From contig NZ_BJMV01000005.1 of the NCBI RefSeq assembly GCF_006539345.1, positions 1 through 64,000 on the forward strand: 64,000 nucleotides of DNA, written 5' to 3'. The notes below the pieces were generated by a model that was given only the letters and a program-made list of their open reading frames with translations, was not told the origin of the DNA and did not search any database. Within the stretch, counting starts at the first letter, position 1. Each line of letters begins with the position of its first letter. Below are positions 44,559-51,606 of this stretch, piece by piece. Source of the DNA: Acetobacter peroxydans (lineage in GTDB: Bacteria > Pseudomonadota > Alphaproteobacteria > Acetobacterales > Acetobacteraceae). Made by a program: the position numbers and the translations under genes.

Positions 44559-45892
44559 AGGCCGAACGGCCAGGTTTCGGGCGCACCGTGCGGCCGCTCC
44601 TCGCCCAGCGGCGTGACAGCGCCCGTCCGCGAGAACCAGACCCAGGCATCGAACTGTTCAGCCAGCGAGGCCTCGAAATAATGGCTCTGCAACTCGGTTT
44701 CCGGCCTGTAAACTACGCCGATCGCCCGCTCGCGCGCCAGCGAGGCTTGTAGCATCCGGGCCAGCGGGCCTTTGCGATTGCGCCATTCGGTGAGCGAGCG
44801 ATCATGACCTGCGCGGAGGAACGCGTGCTCGTAGCTATCAGGCCGGGCCGGGCGGACGGTTTTGACCTCCATCGGCGCATCCCAGTCGCTGGCTGCGGCC
44901 ACTGTGCCGGTGTCGGTGCCGAAGCCAATCAGCACGGCTTCGTCACCGTGGGCCATGCGACACAGTTCGCCGATATTGAACTGGCCTTCCCAGCCCATCG
45001 CTGTCGCCGCCGCGTTGCCAACATGCGAGTTGTGCGCCCAGACAACCGCCTTCGCGCCATCTCCGCGATGGGCGAGCACCGCTTGCAAGGTGGAAAACAT
45101 ATGCCGGTCGCGGAGATTCCAGCTCTCGGTCGAGCCTTGGTACATCACACGGTAGTAGCTTTCGGCGGCTCGGACGACACGGGCATTCTGCACCGCATCG
45201 AACCATGCCTCGCCATCGTTGCGCATATACTCGAGCCGGTGGACAAGCAGATCGCGAAGCTGGGCCACCACCGCATCCTCGCACCCATCGCGCCCGTGGA
45301 CGACAACCTCGCGGCCATAGGCGGCGGGCTGGTCCTGCCAAGGCGTAAGGCGGGCATAACGTCGGCGCGCGGCAGCGGCGGTCTCGGGATTCACCCGGTC
45401 CAGATAGGTCAGCACGGCATGGATCGACTCGCCAAGGCTGTATATGTCGAGGCCATGGAACGAAACCCTCTCGGCGGCTGCGTGGGCCTCGTTATGGCCG
45501 CGTAGCCAGTCCGCAAACCCTGCGACCTCGGCGTTGCGCCACATCCATGTGGGAAAACGCGTGAAAGCTGGCCCGCGCCACGGGCGGGCTGCGTGGTGAC
45601 GAACATAGTCATCAATACGCGCGGCGTCCGGCCAGTCGGCTTCGACCGCAACGATAGTGAAACCGTGGCGCTCGATCAGCCGCCGGGTGATAGCGGCGCG
45701 GGCACGGTAGAATTCCGACGTACCATGCGTCGCCTCGCCGAGCAGCACGACGCGCGCATCGCCAAAGCGATCGAAGAAGGCACCGAACGCTTCATCGTCT
45801 TCCGGCGAGGGAAGTGGTTCGGCGTGGCGGGCAAGAGCCGCGACCAGTTCCGGTGTGATGTCACGGCGATGAGCCGTTGCGTTCGTAGGCAT
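44555..45892 (-). CDS. Erythromycin esterase family protein
   Basis: 445 aa from ATG 45892, with AAAGG upstream; the frame is open to 46009 without support. EreA/EreB superfamily signatures: VVLLGEATHGTSEFYRAR with the key His, the FTIVAVEADWPDA segment, the RFPTWMWRN region and AVVWAHNSHVGN with a second conserved His. Only some members open macrolide lactones; most, like this one, have unknown substrates. It is the first gene of the ATGA-coupled operon, followed by a phosphoribosyltransferase. Very GC-rich compared with the genes on both sides. Confidence 0.88.
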   Translation of the reverse strand: MPTNATAHRRDITPELVAALARHAEPLPSPEDDEAFGAFFDRFGDARVVLLGEATHGTSEFYRARAAITRRLIERHGFTIVAVEADWPDAARIDDYVRHHAARPWRGPAFTRFPTWMWRNAEVAGFADWLRGHNEAHAAAERVSFHGLDIYSLGESIHAVLTYLDRVNPETAAAARRRYARLTPWQDQPAAYGREVVVHGRDGCEDAVVAQLRDLLVHRLEYMRNDGEAWFDAVQNARVVRAAESYYRVMYQGSTESWNLRDRHMFSTLQAVLAHRGDGAKAVVWAHNSHVGNAAATAMGWEGQFNIGELCRMAHGDEAVLIGFGTDTGTVAAASDWDAPMEVKTVRPARPDSYEHAFLRAGHDRSLTEWRNRKGPLARMLQASLARERAIGVVYRPETELQSHYFEASLAEQFDAWVWFSRTGAVTPLGEERPHGAPETWPFGL

Positions 45893-46066
45893 AGGCACAA
45901 CCTTTCTCTGCGGGCCATTTCCGGTACGATGACCAATTAGCCGCAAAAGCACTCCGAACCACCTTGATCCAACGCAAGACGATAGCCGCTCGACTATGGT
46001 ATAATGCAATAGTTTTTGAACATATCTCCGCCTGACAGTTAAAATCTGAACCGATGGAGTACACTG

Positions 46067-46285
46067 ATGCCTTATTCATCCGTTAACGATCTGCCGGACC
46101 GGGTTCGCCTACATCTGCCATACCATGCCCAGGAAATCTTTCGGGCAGCGTTCAACAACGCGTGGGTTGAATACGGCGCAAAAGGAGAAGACCCGGAAGA
46201 GGCCGCCAATCGCGTCGCATGGGCAGCGGTGAAGCGCAAATACGTCAAAAACGGCGACGTCTGGGTGGCACGCGACCGCGCCTGA
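46067..46285 (+). CDS. chaB: ChaB family protein
   Basis: 72 aa, normal for the family. The whole sequence is ChaB-like: MPYSSVNDLPDRVRLHLP, HAQEIFRAAFNNAW and the C-terminal AWAAVKRKYVKNGDVW. In E. coli ChaB was linked to the cation transporter ChaA, but the domain also occurs widely as a stress-associated protein. It is divergent from the erythromycin-esterase operon. Confidence 0.92.
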   Translation: MPYSSVNDLPDRVRLHLPYHAQEIFRAAFNNAWVEYGAKGEDPEEAANRVAWAAVKRKYVKNGDVWVARDRA

Positions 46286-46560
46286 GGGGCAGCCCGCCTG
46301 CGCGAATGCTGGAGCGACAAAGGTGAGCCGGTGTGCGTGCCCGATTTTTTACGCGTATCCGCCTGAAGCGGACCTTCTGGTTCCGCCTTCAGCCCGGACG
46401 TTCTAGGTCAGAGAGTTTGACCAGAAAAGCAGTCACTCATAATGACGGTTCGAACTCTACTCTCAATGAATTTTTACCACGCCTATACGTGGTCTCAGGT
46501 GATAAGTATATTTTTCATGGTCGAAGTGCAGCTTGCACAGCTAGGAATTGGGAGAGGGTA
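46286..46560. other. Leader region before the HNH gene
   Basis: 275 bases. An imperfect hairpin at about 46363-46393 (CTGAAGCGGA pairing with TCCGCCTTCAG, one bulge) may end chaB transcription. A TTGACC (46417-46422) and CATAAT (46438-46443), 15 bases apart, form a possible promoter with short spacing. An open frame runs through here in phase with the HNH gene but has no family resemblance. Confidence 0.4.
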
Positions 46561-47241
46561 TTGGCTATTGCGGAAAAAGATATCAAGCTGCTCTGGGGAC
46601 GAGCTGCTGGCCGTTGTAGCAACCCGGATTGCAGGGAGAAAGTATCGGAAATCAATGAAGCAGGAGAAAGCTATCTCGTTGGTGAGATGGCGCACATTAT
46701 CGCACGCCAAGCCAGTGGCCCCCGTGGGCAGACGGGCGGCGGCTCGAATGCCTACGACAATCTCGTTCTGTTATGTCCTACTTGCCATACCAAGATTGAC
46801 AAGTCGCCGGAGGGCAGCTTCCCAACTGAGCTGCTGTTAGGGTGGAAGGAACAGCATGAAAATTGGGTAGACAGTTGGTGTACAACAAGCAGAATGGCGT
46901 CTACCCAAGAATTGATGGAATTCATTGACGCGCTATTGGTGGAAAACAATCATTATTTTCGCAATTATGGCCCTCAATCGCAGGTGGCAGTAAACGATCC
47001 TGCCTCGTCGGCCTACACAATCTGGGTGGCTAGACGCCTTGACACGATTCTGCCGAATAACCGCAAGATTGTTCAAACCCTCGACTTGAACAGGAATTTG
47101 ATTCCAATCGAGATGGCACCGGTCGTAATGCTATTCAAGGACCACGCCACCAGCTACGAACAGAATCTCTATGAGAGAATAGCCGGATATCAGCAATTCC
47201 CTACTTCCTTCGCCGAAGCTGTCCGAAAGTGGAAAAAATGA
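46561..47241 (+). CDS. HNH endonuclease domain protein, first gene of a three-gene unit
   Basis: 226 aa from TTG 46561, which has GGAG six bases upstream. The frame is open to 46333, but that part shows no domain. N-terminal HNH/zinc domain: C-S-N-P-D-C (about residues 16-21), EMAHIIARQ with the first His, then SNAYDNLVLLCPTCHTKID with Asn, the second Cys pair and the terminal His. All expected residues are present, so DNA cleavage is plausible. The C-terminal 120 residues form a second domain (ENNHYFRNYGPQS, LPNNRKIVQTLDLNRN, KDHATSYEQNLYERI) that I do not recognise. The next gene starts inside its stop codon (ATGA). GC content is lower than in the flanking operon. It may be the effector of a defence or toxin-like system. 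Confidence 0.8.
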   Translation: MAIAEKDIKLLWGRAAGRCSNPDCREKVSEINEAGESYLVGEMAHIIARQASGPRGQTGGGSNAYDNLVLLCPTCHTKIDKSPEGSFPTELLLGWKEQHENWVDSWCTTSRMASTQELMEFIDALLVENNHYFRNYGPQSQVAVNDPASSAYTIWVARRLDTILPNNRKIVQTLDLNRNLIPIEMAPVVMLFKDHATSYEQNLYERIAGYQQFPTSFAEAVRKWKK

Positions 47242-47633
47242 CCAATGGATCAAACGATTTCGGCGTCGAGTGGCATCAGATTTGCTGGATTGAGCGCTGG
47301 CTCGGCAGGCACATAAATGTCCTGGATTTTACACGCGTAAATGACATTCAGTTTGACGTAATTCGCAAACGAGGTTGCGATATACACTTAATATGCCTCG
47401 ATGAATATACATGCACTCTGTCGCGCGTTCTAGAGGTGCTTGACGCTTTCCCCGTTGCCAATTTTCTTTATATTGGCGGCAATTGGAATAGCTATGAGAG
47501 GGCAGCAAAAGAATATTGCCTCGAAAACAAAATTGGCCTTTTCAACACCAATGAGATCTCAGGGGCTTTTCATCGCAATGATTTCTGGACTTACCATCGA
47601 AAAGCTCAGGATGGAAATCCGATCTACGGTTGA
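47238..47633 (+). CDS. Unknown protein, middle gene of the HNH/nucleotidyltransferase unit
   Basis: 131 aa from ATG 47238, sharing four bases with the HNH stop codon (ATGA); a GTG at 47229 is less likely. I do not recognise the family. It looks like an alpha/beta protein with alternating hydrophobic strands: DIQFDVIRKRGCDIHLICLDE, then VANFLYIGGNWNSYERA, and a C-terminal segment ending in HRKAQDGNPIYG. No signal peptide or membrane helix. Acidic and aromatic residues are frequent. The tight overlap with both neighbours suggests the three products work together. Confidence 0.65.
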   Translation: MTNGSNDFGVEWHQICWIERWLGRHINVLDFTRVNDIQFDVIRKRGCDIHLICLDEYTCTLSRVLEVLDAFPVANFLYIGGNWNSYERAAKEYCLENKIGLFNTNEISGAFHRNDFWTYHRKAQDGNPIYG

Positions 47634-47901
47634 ATCTCTACCCTTCGTTCAAGCTGTCTGGGGGTTCGGATCCTATTTTCGGGGAGAAACCAGTAGGGAC
47701 ATCGACTTACTCGTGATCGTCAATTGTCCTATTGACGAGTTATTGCACAATACGAAGACATTGCGTCACGCAATAGCCAAATTAGAGGACACGTTCGATC
47801 AACCCATTGATTTGCTGATCGTTACTCCCACGGAGTTTTTCGAGCGTCCTCTTCGCGACATGGATCAACTCGTCATGGTCTATCTGGCTGACGAGAAATA
47901 A
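47578..47901 (+). CDS. Minimal nucleotidyltransferase (MNT-like)
   Basis: 107 aa from ATG 47578; starts at 47551 and 47611 are also possible. The gene begins inside the previous one (56-base overlap in another frame). The pol-beta nucleotidyltransferase signature is clear: VWGFGSYFRGETSRDIDLLV gives G-S followed by the D-x-D metal pair. A third acidic position lies in PIDLLIVT. The size matches MNT proteins, which in known systems AMPylate a toxin partner (MNT/HEPN) or act in defence. Here the partner would be the HNH protein or the unknown middle protein instead of HEPN. Confidence 0.78.
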   Translation: MISGLTIEKLRMEIRSTVESLPFVQAVWGFGSYFRGETSRDIDLLVIVNCPIDELLHNTKTLRHAIAKLEDTFDQPIDLLIVTPTEFFERPLRDMDQLVMVYLADEK

Positions 47902-48310
47902 GGGCTGCGTTCGCGAAGGAGGATTCACCAGAGCTTAATGCCCTGCGGTTTGGAACCGCGAGACGCCAATCATTCCCCATCCCCAGGCCAGTCTTGTAAC
48001 TCGTCCGTTGCTAATAAAACGGCCAACTTCAGGCTCGACGCCGATGTCCGGCTTCTCGTCGTGTAGCTTCACACCGGACCTTCCGTATACCCCCCATAGT
48101 CGCCTGCCTGCTCGGCGATACGGCAGTAGACAGGCGGCAGATGCCCTTATTTCAGGCATTCATTCTTATCCGATACTTTTCATAAAACCAGACATCGGAA
48201 GTAAGACGGTCGTATTTATGCGCTGCTTCCATACTACGTGTTATTTTTGTGCATTTTTACAAAATGCACAATTTTTCGCTCCTTGAAAACTGCATAATAC
48301 TTTAGCCACA
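47902..48310. other. Gap between nucleotidyltransferase gene and broken hydrolase
   Basis: 409 bases without a supported gene. A minus frame at 47935-48159 (74 codons) contains a segment that could be the end of a beta-rich protein, but it has no start site or family and may be debris. A perfect AT-rich hairpin lies at 48248-48270 (separate entry). Confidence 0.45.
48248..48276 (+). terminator. AT-rich perfect hairpin with T-run
   Basis: TGTGCATTTT / AAAATGCACA, a 10-bp perfect stem with a three-base loop, followed by A and five T. It could terminate the HNH-nucleotidyltransferase unit, though it lies about 350 bases after the last stop; it could also be an operator. Confidence 0.45.
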
Positions 48311-48833
48311 GAGAATCTCTCCATACTTCGTCCAAAATCTCCATCCAAGCAAGCACCGTCGTCTCAGGATGATGACAAAATTACCAAACAGAATATTGAA
48401 GACCTTGCGCGCATTATCGCATCCGAAGCGCGCGGTTCCAATGAAACAGCGCAGACTATGGTTGGGTGGACTGACGTCAACCGCATGAAGAAACATCATT
48501 CCAAAAATGGTTTCTTCTGTCTGGGCAAATCATAGATCTGCACATGGCTACCCTCCTACCACGACCAGCCGTAGGATCGCGAGCGCCATCCTGACCGGTA
48601 AGGAAAAAAATAATAGTCAAGGCGCCGTTTTTTTCTATTCACCGCTTATCATGCCCAAAGAAGGAGATAAAAATCTTTCCCGATATGATATCAAGGGGGG
48701 ATTAGAAACAGTTGATGGCGTTCGCCGGAATGGCAAGCCCGTCAAGAACTATGCTCCAGGGTGGGCTGTTCCAGAGAGACGTGTACTGACGCCGGACATT
48801 CCGGAATGCACATTTAAATTCTATGAAGAGTAA
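48311..48833 (+). pseudogene. Frameshifted cell-wall hydrolase (SleB-like)
   Basis: Two frames together give one cell-wall-hydrolase-like protein. The first frame (about 48311-48505) reads NIEDLARIIASEARG...VGWTDVNRMKKHH, matching the LARIIYAEARGE...VLNRM core of SleB-type hydrolases. The second frame (48507-48833) continues ASAILTGKE, GAVFFYSPLIMPKEGD, GGLETVDGV and KNYAPGWAVPE, matching the later GAxxFYSP...W part. The frames differ by one base, and the switch falls at an AAAAA run at 48503-48507, a typical slippage site. No start codon with ribosome site is seen in the first frame. It could be a true pseudogene or a sequencing error. Its stop is six bases from the next gene. Confidence 0.65.
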
Positions 48834-48839
48834 TGAGAC

Positions 48840-49466
48840 ATGCGGTATCTGCTCCTTCCTTTGGTATTTTTGCTATTAACACCTGTTGCCTATGCAGACA
48901 CGTCGCTCCCTGTATCGAAAAACGTTCCCATTCCTCGCACATTCGAAGCACTTGAAGCGGCCGCAGCGCGGGCCAAAGTTACTCATTGTGGAACAGATGA
49001 CTGCAAATCCATGACTCTTCTGGATTATCTCGTTCGCAATGCAGCGCTTTATGAGGCAGGTGATGCAAACGGCATTGCGAGTATTACGGGAAGAAACCGA
49101 CTTGTACGGGCGGGTAAACGCCTTGATGCGCATCTTCTTGATCACCCAGAACTTTACGCACGTACGTGTACATTTTTTGTAAAATATCTTGATATCGTCG
49201 CAAGTGGTAACGAGACATATGATTCACTCTATGCTTCCATGGTTCCTGCTCAGATATTTCTGAGCGCAGTTGATATGGATCTACTGAGCGGCGGCCATTG
49301 CACGGAAAAAATTTCGCCTTTTTACCGACGAAAAGTTGAACGTACCAATACTGATTATGTCACACGTCTATGTATAGGTGGTTTTGAAAATCATAATCGG
49401 CCTGAGTCTACGTGTAGTATTATCAAGAGCAACGCGTTACCGGACGAGCAGATATCTCGCCCCTAA
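48840..49466 (+). CDS. Secreted Cys-containing protein of unknown function, possible immunity partner
   Basis: 208 aa. A clear signal peptide (MRYLLLPLVFLLLTPVAYA, cleavage after AYA near residue 19) sends it to the periplasm. The mature part is helical, with paired Cys residues (HCGTDDC, RTCTF, GGHC, RLCIGG, STC) likely to form disulfides. I recognise no family. It begins six bases after the broken cell-wall hydrolase, on the same strand. A periplasmic inhibitor or immunity protein against that hydrolase is one reading; an accessory factor is another. Confidence 0.6.
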   Translation: MRYLLLPLVFLLLTPVAYADTSLPVSKNVPIPRTFEALEAAAARAKVTHCGTDDCKSMTLLDYLVRNAALYEAGDANGIASITGRNRLVRAGKRLDAHLLDHPELYARTCTFFVKYLDIVASGNETYDSLYASMVPAQIFLSAVDMDLLSGGHCTEKISPFYRRKVERTNTDYVTRLCIGGFENHNRPESTCSIIKSNALPDEQISRP

Positions 49467-49857
49467 AGTTAATTCTTGAACGAGGTTTCCTACCTTTCTG
49501 TGTAGTACCATCTGTCAGGTTCTGACATTCAAAAATCCTACTTCAAATCTTCCGCTGGACCCCACCCCATTAGCTGCGTGTCTGTTCAAGGCATGAAAGA
49601 GACACGCAACTATCACTGACCTGGCCTGCGGTGATTCAGACACGCCCCCGAGAAGAAGCCCACAGACTGTTCGGCCTCCGGCACCCGTTCCGACAGGCTT
49701 CGCTTTAGATGCAACAGGCGTCAAAAACGATGATTTTCAGATTGTCGTCAGGCTCTCAAGTTCTGGCTTGTTCGTCGCACGCTCAAAAAGCAGCTTTTTG
49801 ATGAACCCAAGGCCGCGTAATACGCTGAATCGTCGAAAACGACGCTCGCCAGAAGAT
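49467..49857. other. Non-coding stretch before tRNA-Glu
   Basis: 391 bases with no convincing gene. It contains an inverted repeat TGCGTGTCT (49575-49583) / AGACACGCA (49600-49608) with a 16-base loop; a further CAGACACGC copy lies about 30 bases on. This looks like decayed sequence at the end of the accessory region. Confidence 0.45.
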
Positions 49858-49933
49858 TGGCGTCCCGTACGGGATTCGAACCCGTGTTGTCGCCGTGAGA
49901 GGGCGATGTCCTAGGCCTCTAGACGAACGGGAC
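49858..49933 (-). tRNA. tRNA-Glu (anticodon CTC)
   Basis: A 76-base cloverleaf on the minus strand. The acceptor stem GTCCCGT / ACGGGAC is perfect, the anticodon stem TCGCC / GGCGA encloses the loop CTCTCAC (anticodon CTC), and the T arm ACGGG-TTCGAAT-CCCGT is perfect. CCA is encoded. It borders the accessory region 39.3-49.5 kb and could have served as an integration site, although no integrase or repeated tRNA 3' end was found. Confidence 0.95.
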
Positions 49934-49985
49934 AAGCTGAGGCATGGCGCTTCTTAAGGAAAAAACGACCCGTGCACAAGTTTTA

Positions 49986-50732
49986 TTATTGAATGTGAAA
50001 CGCCACGGGTATCCGCCCGGTCAGAGGAGGATGGGCCGGCGGCGTGCACCGGATGGAGCGCGCGGTTAGTACGGCCTGTTCATCCAGATCATCGTAGCCC
50101 GTGCTGCGAACGAGGTGCGCTTCCACCACCACGCCGCCCGCGTCCAGCACCACCTGTACCAATGCCTCCCCTTCTTCCTTCAACTGACGGGCCATAACCG
50201 GGTAATGCGCGTGCACGGGCGAGCATGACAGGCTTTCAGCGCCTTCAGGCTGCGCCTCAGCGGGCCGCCGGGAAAACACAGGCACTGCTGCCTGCGTCGC
50301 AGCACTCCGGGCCACAGAAGGCGCAGCCACCGGCACGCGTGATGCAGACAATTTGCGCGGGAGAAGCGTAGATGGCAGTTCGCCGTCCTCCTCTGGCACG
50401 GTTGGCGGAGCCACACTCTGCAGCAATTTATCGCTCAGCACTGTATTTTGTTCCGGCAACGGTACGGGGCGGAGCACGGGAGGAACAGGCGGCTCAAAAA
50501 CCATAGCGACCGTAGCATTTTGCCCCCCTGCGGGACGCTCATGCGGCCAGAATAGCAATCCGCCAGCCACAAGCGCATGAACCGCCAGCACGCCGAGAAC
50601 AAGACAGCCCAACCGCCCATAGGCGCGCGGGGCGTAATCACCCTCAGCCCCGCCATCAGGCGGGATCAGCCGCTGCCGCATCTGGCTGGAAAACCATATA
50701 TCCGCATTGGGGGCTGTTCTTGCGTCATCCAT
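49986..50732 (-). CDS. tonB: TonB family energy transducer
   Basis: 248 aa. A cytoplasmic N-terminus of about 40 residues, one membrane helix (GCLVLGVLAVHALVAGGLLFW), a proline-rich periplasmic linker (EPPVPPVLRPVPLPEQ) and a C-terminal TonB domain (YPVMARQLKEEGEALVQVVLDAGG, RSTGYDDLDEQAVLTA) are all visible. It carries proton-motive energy from ExbB-ExbD to outer-membrane receptors. It is divergent from the DUF2946 and copper-receptor genes, with 136 bases between, so it may be dedicated to that receptor. No exbB or exbD is in the window. Confidence 0.92.
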   Translation of the reverse strand: MDDARTAPNADIWFSSQMRQRLIPPDGGAEGDYAPRAYGRLGCLVLGVLAVHALVAGGLLFWPHERPAGGQNATVAMVFEPPVPPVLRPVPLPEQNTVLSDKLLQSVAPPTVPEEDGELPSTLLPRKLSASRVPVAAPSVARSAATQAAVPVFSRRPAEAQPEGAESLSCSPVHAHYPVMARQLKEEGEALVQVVLDAGGVVVEAHLVRSTGYDDLDEQAVLTARSIRCTPPAHPPLTGRIPVAFHIQ

Positions 50733-50868
50733 CGCGTTTCAACCTGCCTTCCAGCATGAAGTCATGCCATAGGACACGAATGTTTGACAGAGACCCGGTA
50801 ACTGACGCACAACCGGGACGCCGCAGCCCGTAGGTTCGCGGCCCAGTTGCAGCCAACCGGATTGCCCG

Positions 50869-51399
50869 ATGCCTGTCCGCCACCTCATGCTCAGAAAGCT
50901 GTTGCTTTGGCCGCTCCTGCTGCTGACGCTGAGTGGCTTTACGGGCTTGCAGGCCATAAGAGCACTCTCTCTCCCTAACGAACTCCCGCGCGCAACCCTG
51001 ATCCGCGTTGCGGGGATCGATATTGCCCCCCATCAGACCGCGGCGCCTATCCATCAGGCCATGCCGGTCGACATGGATATGGGCGCAACCGCGCAGGATG
51101 CCCGCACGGTATCGGCTGACAGGCGCACGGCTCTTCACCACCGGGCAGGCATGGCCCCACCGGGTCAGGCACCACCTGCGAACTGCCCGGTACACAACCA
51201 CGATAACGGCGGCTGTCCGCTCTGTTCCTTCCTGACGCTAACTGCGGCGGTTCCTTCCGTCGTTGCCGTGCTGCCTACCCTGCTGCTGGTCTGGCACCGG
51301 CCTGTCCTGACGGCCCCACGCCTGCGGCATTATCCGGCCATCAGCCTCGGTCTGCCGCCCGCCTGTGGCCCTCCCACCTTCCTCGCAGAGCTTCTGTAG
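50869..51399 (+). CDS. DUF2946-like small membrane protein
   Basis: 176 aa (an ATG at 50887 is an alternative). An N-terminal hydrophobic segment (LLLWPLLLLTLSGFTGLQA) is followed by a region rich in His and Met (PHQ, HQAMPVDMDMG, HNHDNGGCPLCSF) and a second hydrophobic helix (LTLTAAVPSVVAVLPTLLLVW). The CPLC motif with nearby His is the hallmark of DUF2946 proteins, which regularly precede copper TonB receptors. A role in copper handling at the membrane is likely; the biochemical function is unknown. Confidence 0.8.
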   Translation: MPVRHLMLRKLLLWPLLLLTLSGFTGLQAIRALSLPNELPRATLIRVAGIDIAPHQTAAPIHQAMPVDMDMGATAQDARTVSADRRTALHHRAGMAPPGQAPPANCPVHNHDNGGCPLCSFLTLTAAVPSVVAVLPTLLLVWHRPVLTAPRLRHYPAISLGLPPACGPPTFLAELL

Positions 51400-51606
51400 C
51401 CCGGTCATGCACCTGCCGCTTTAAGCATCCTGAACCGGATGCCACCAGGGCAAGGCAAGCCGACCAGCAGCACGACACACTGCACCTGCGCTTTTCCCGC
51501 TCCGCACCTGCTGACGGGCACGAGCAGCGCAAGCGCACGCGAGCACTGTCGCGTTGAAGGCCGGGGCATGGCCCCCTGAGGATTCCAGTTTCAGGATCAT
51601 TTGAGT

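Noticed and set aside
46333-46560. N-terminal extension of the HNH protein.
   Set aside because: The extension has no homology-like features and no start site, whereas TTG 46561 has a good ribosome site directly before the conserved domain.
47935-48159. Minus-strand 74-codon frame that could be the tail of an outer-membrane-like protein.
   Set aside because: Too short, no start signal and no clear family; kept only as possible debris.
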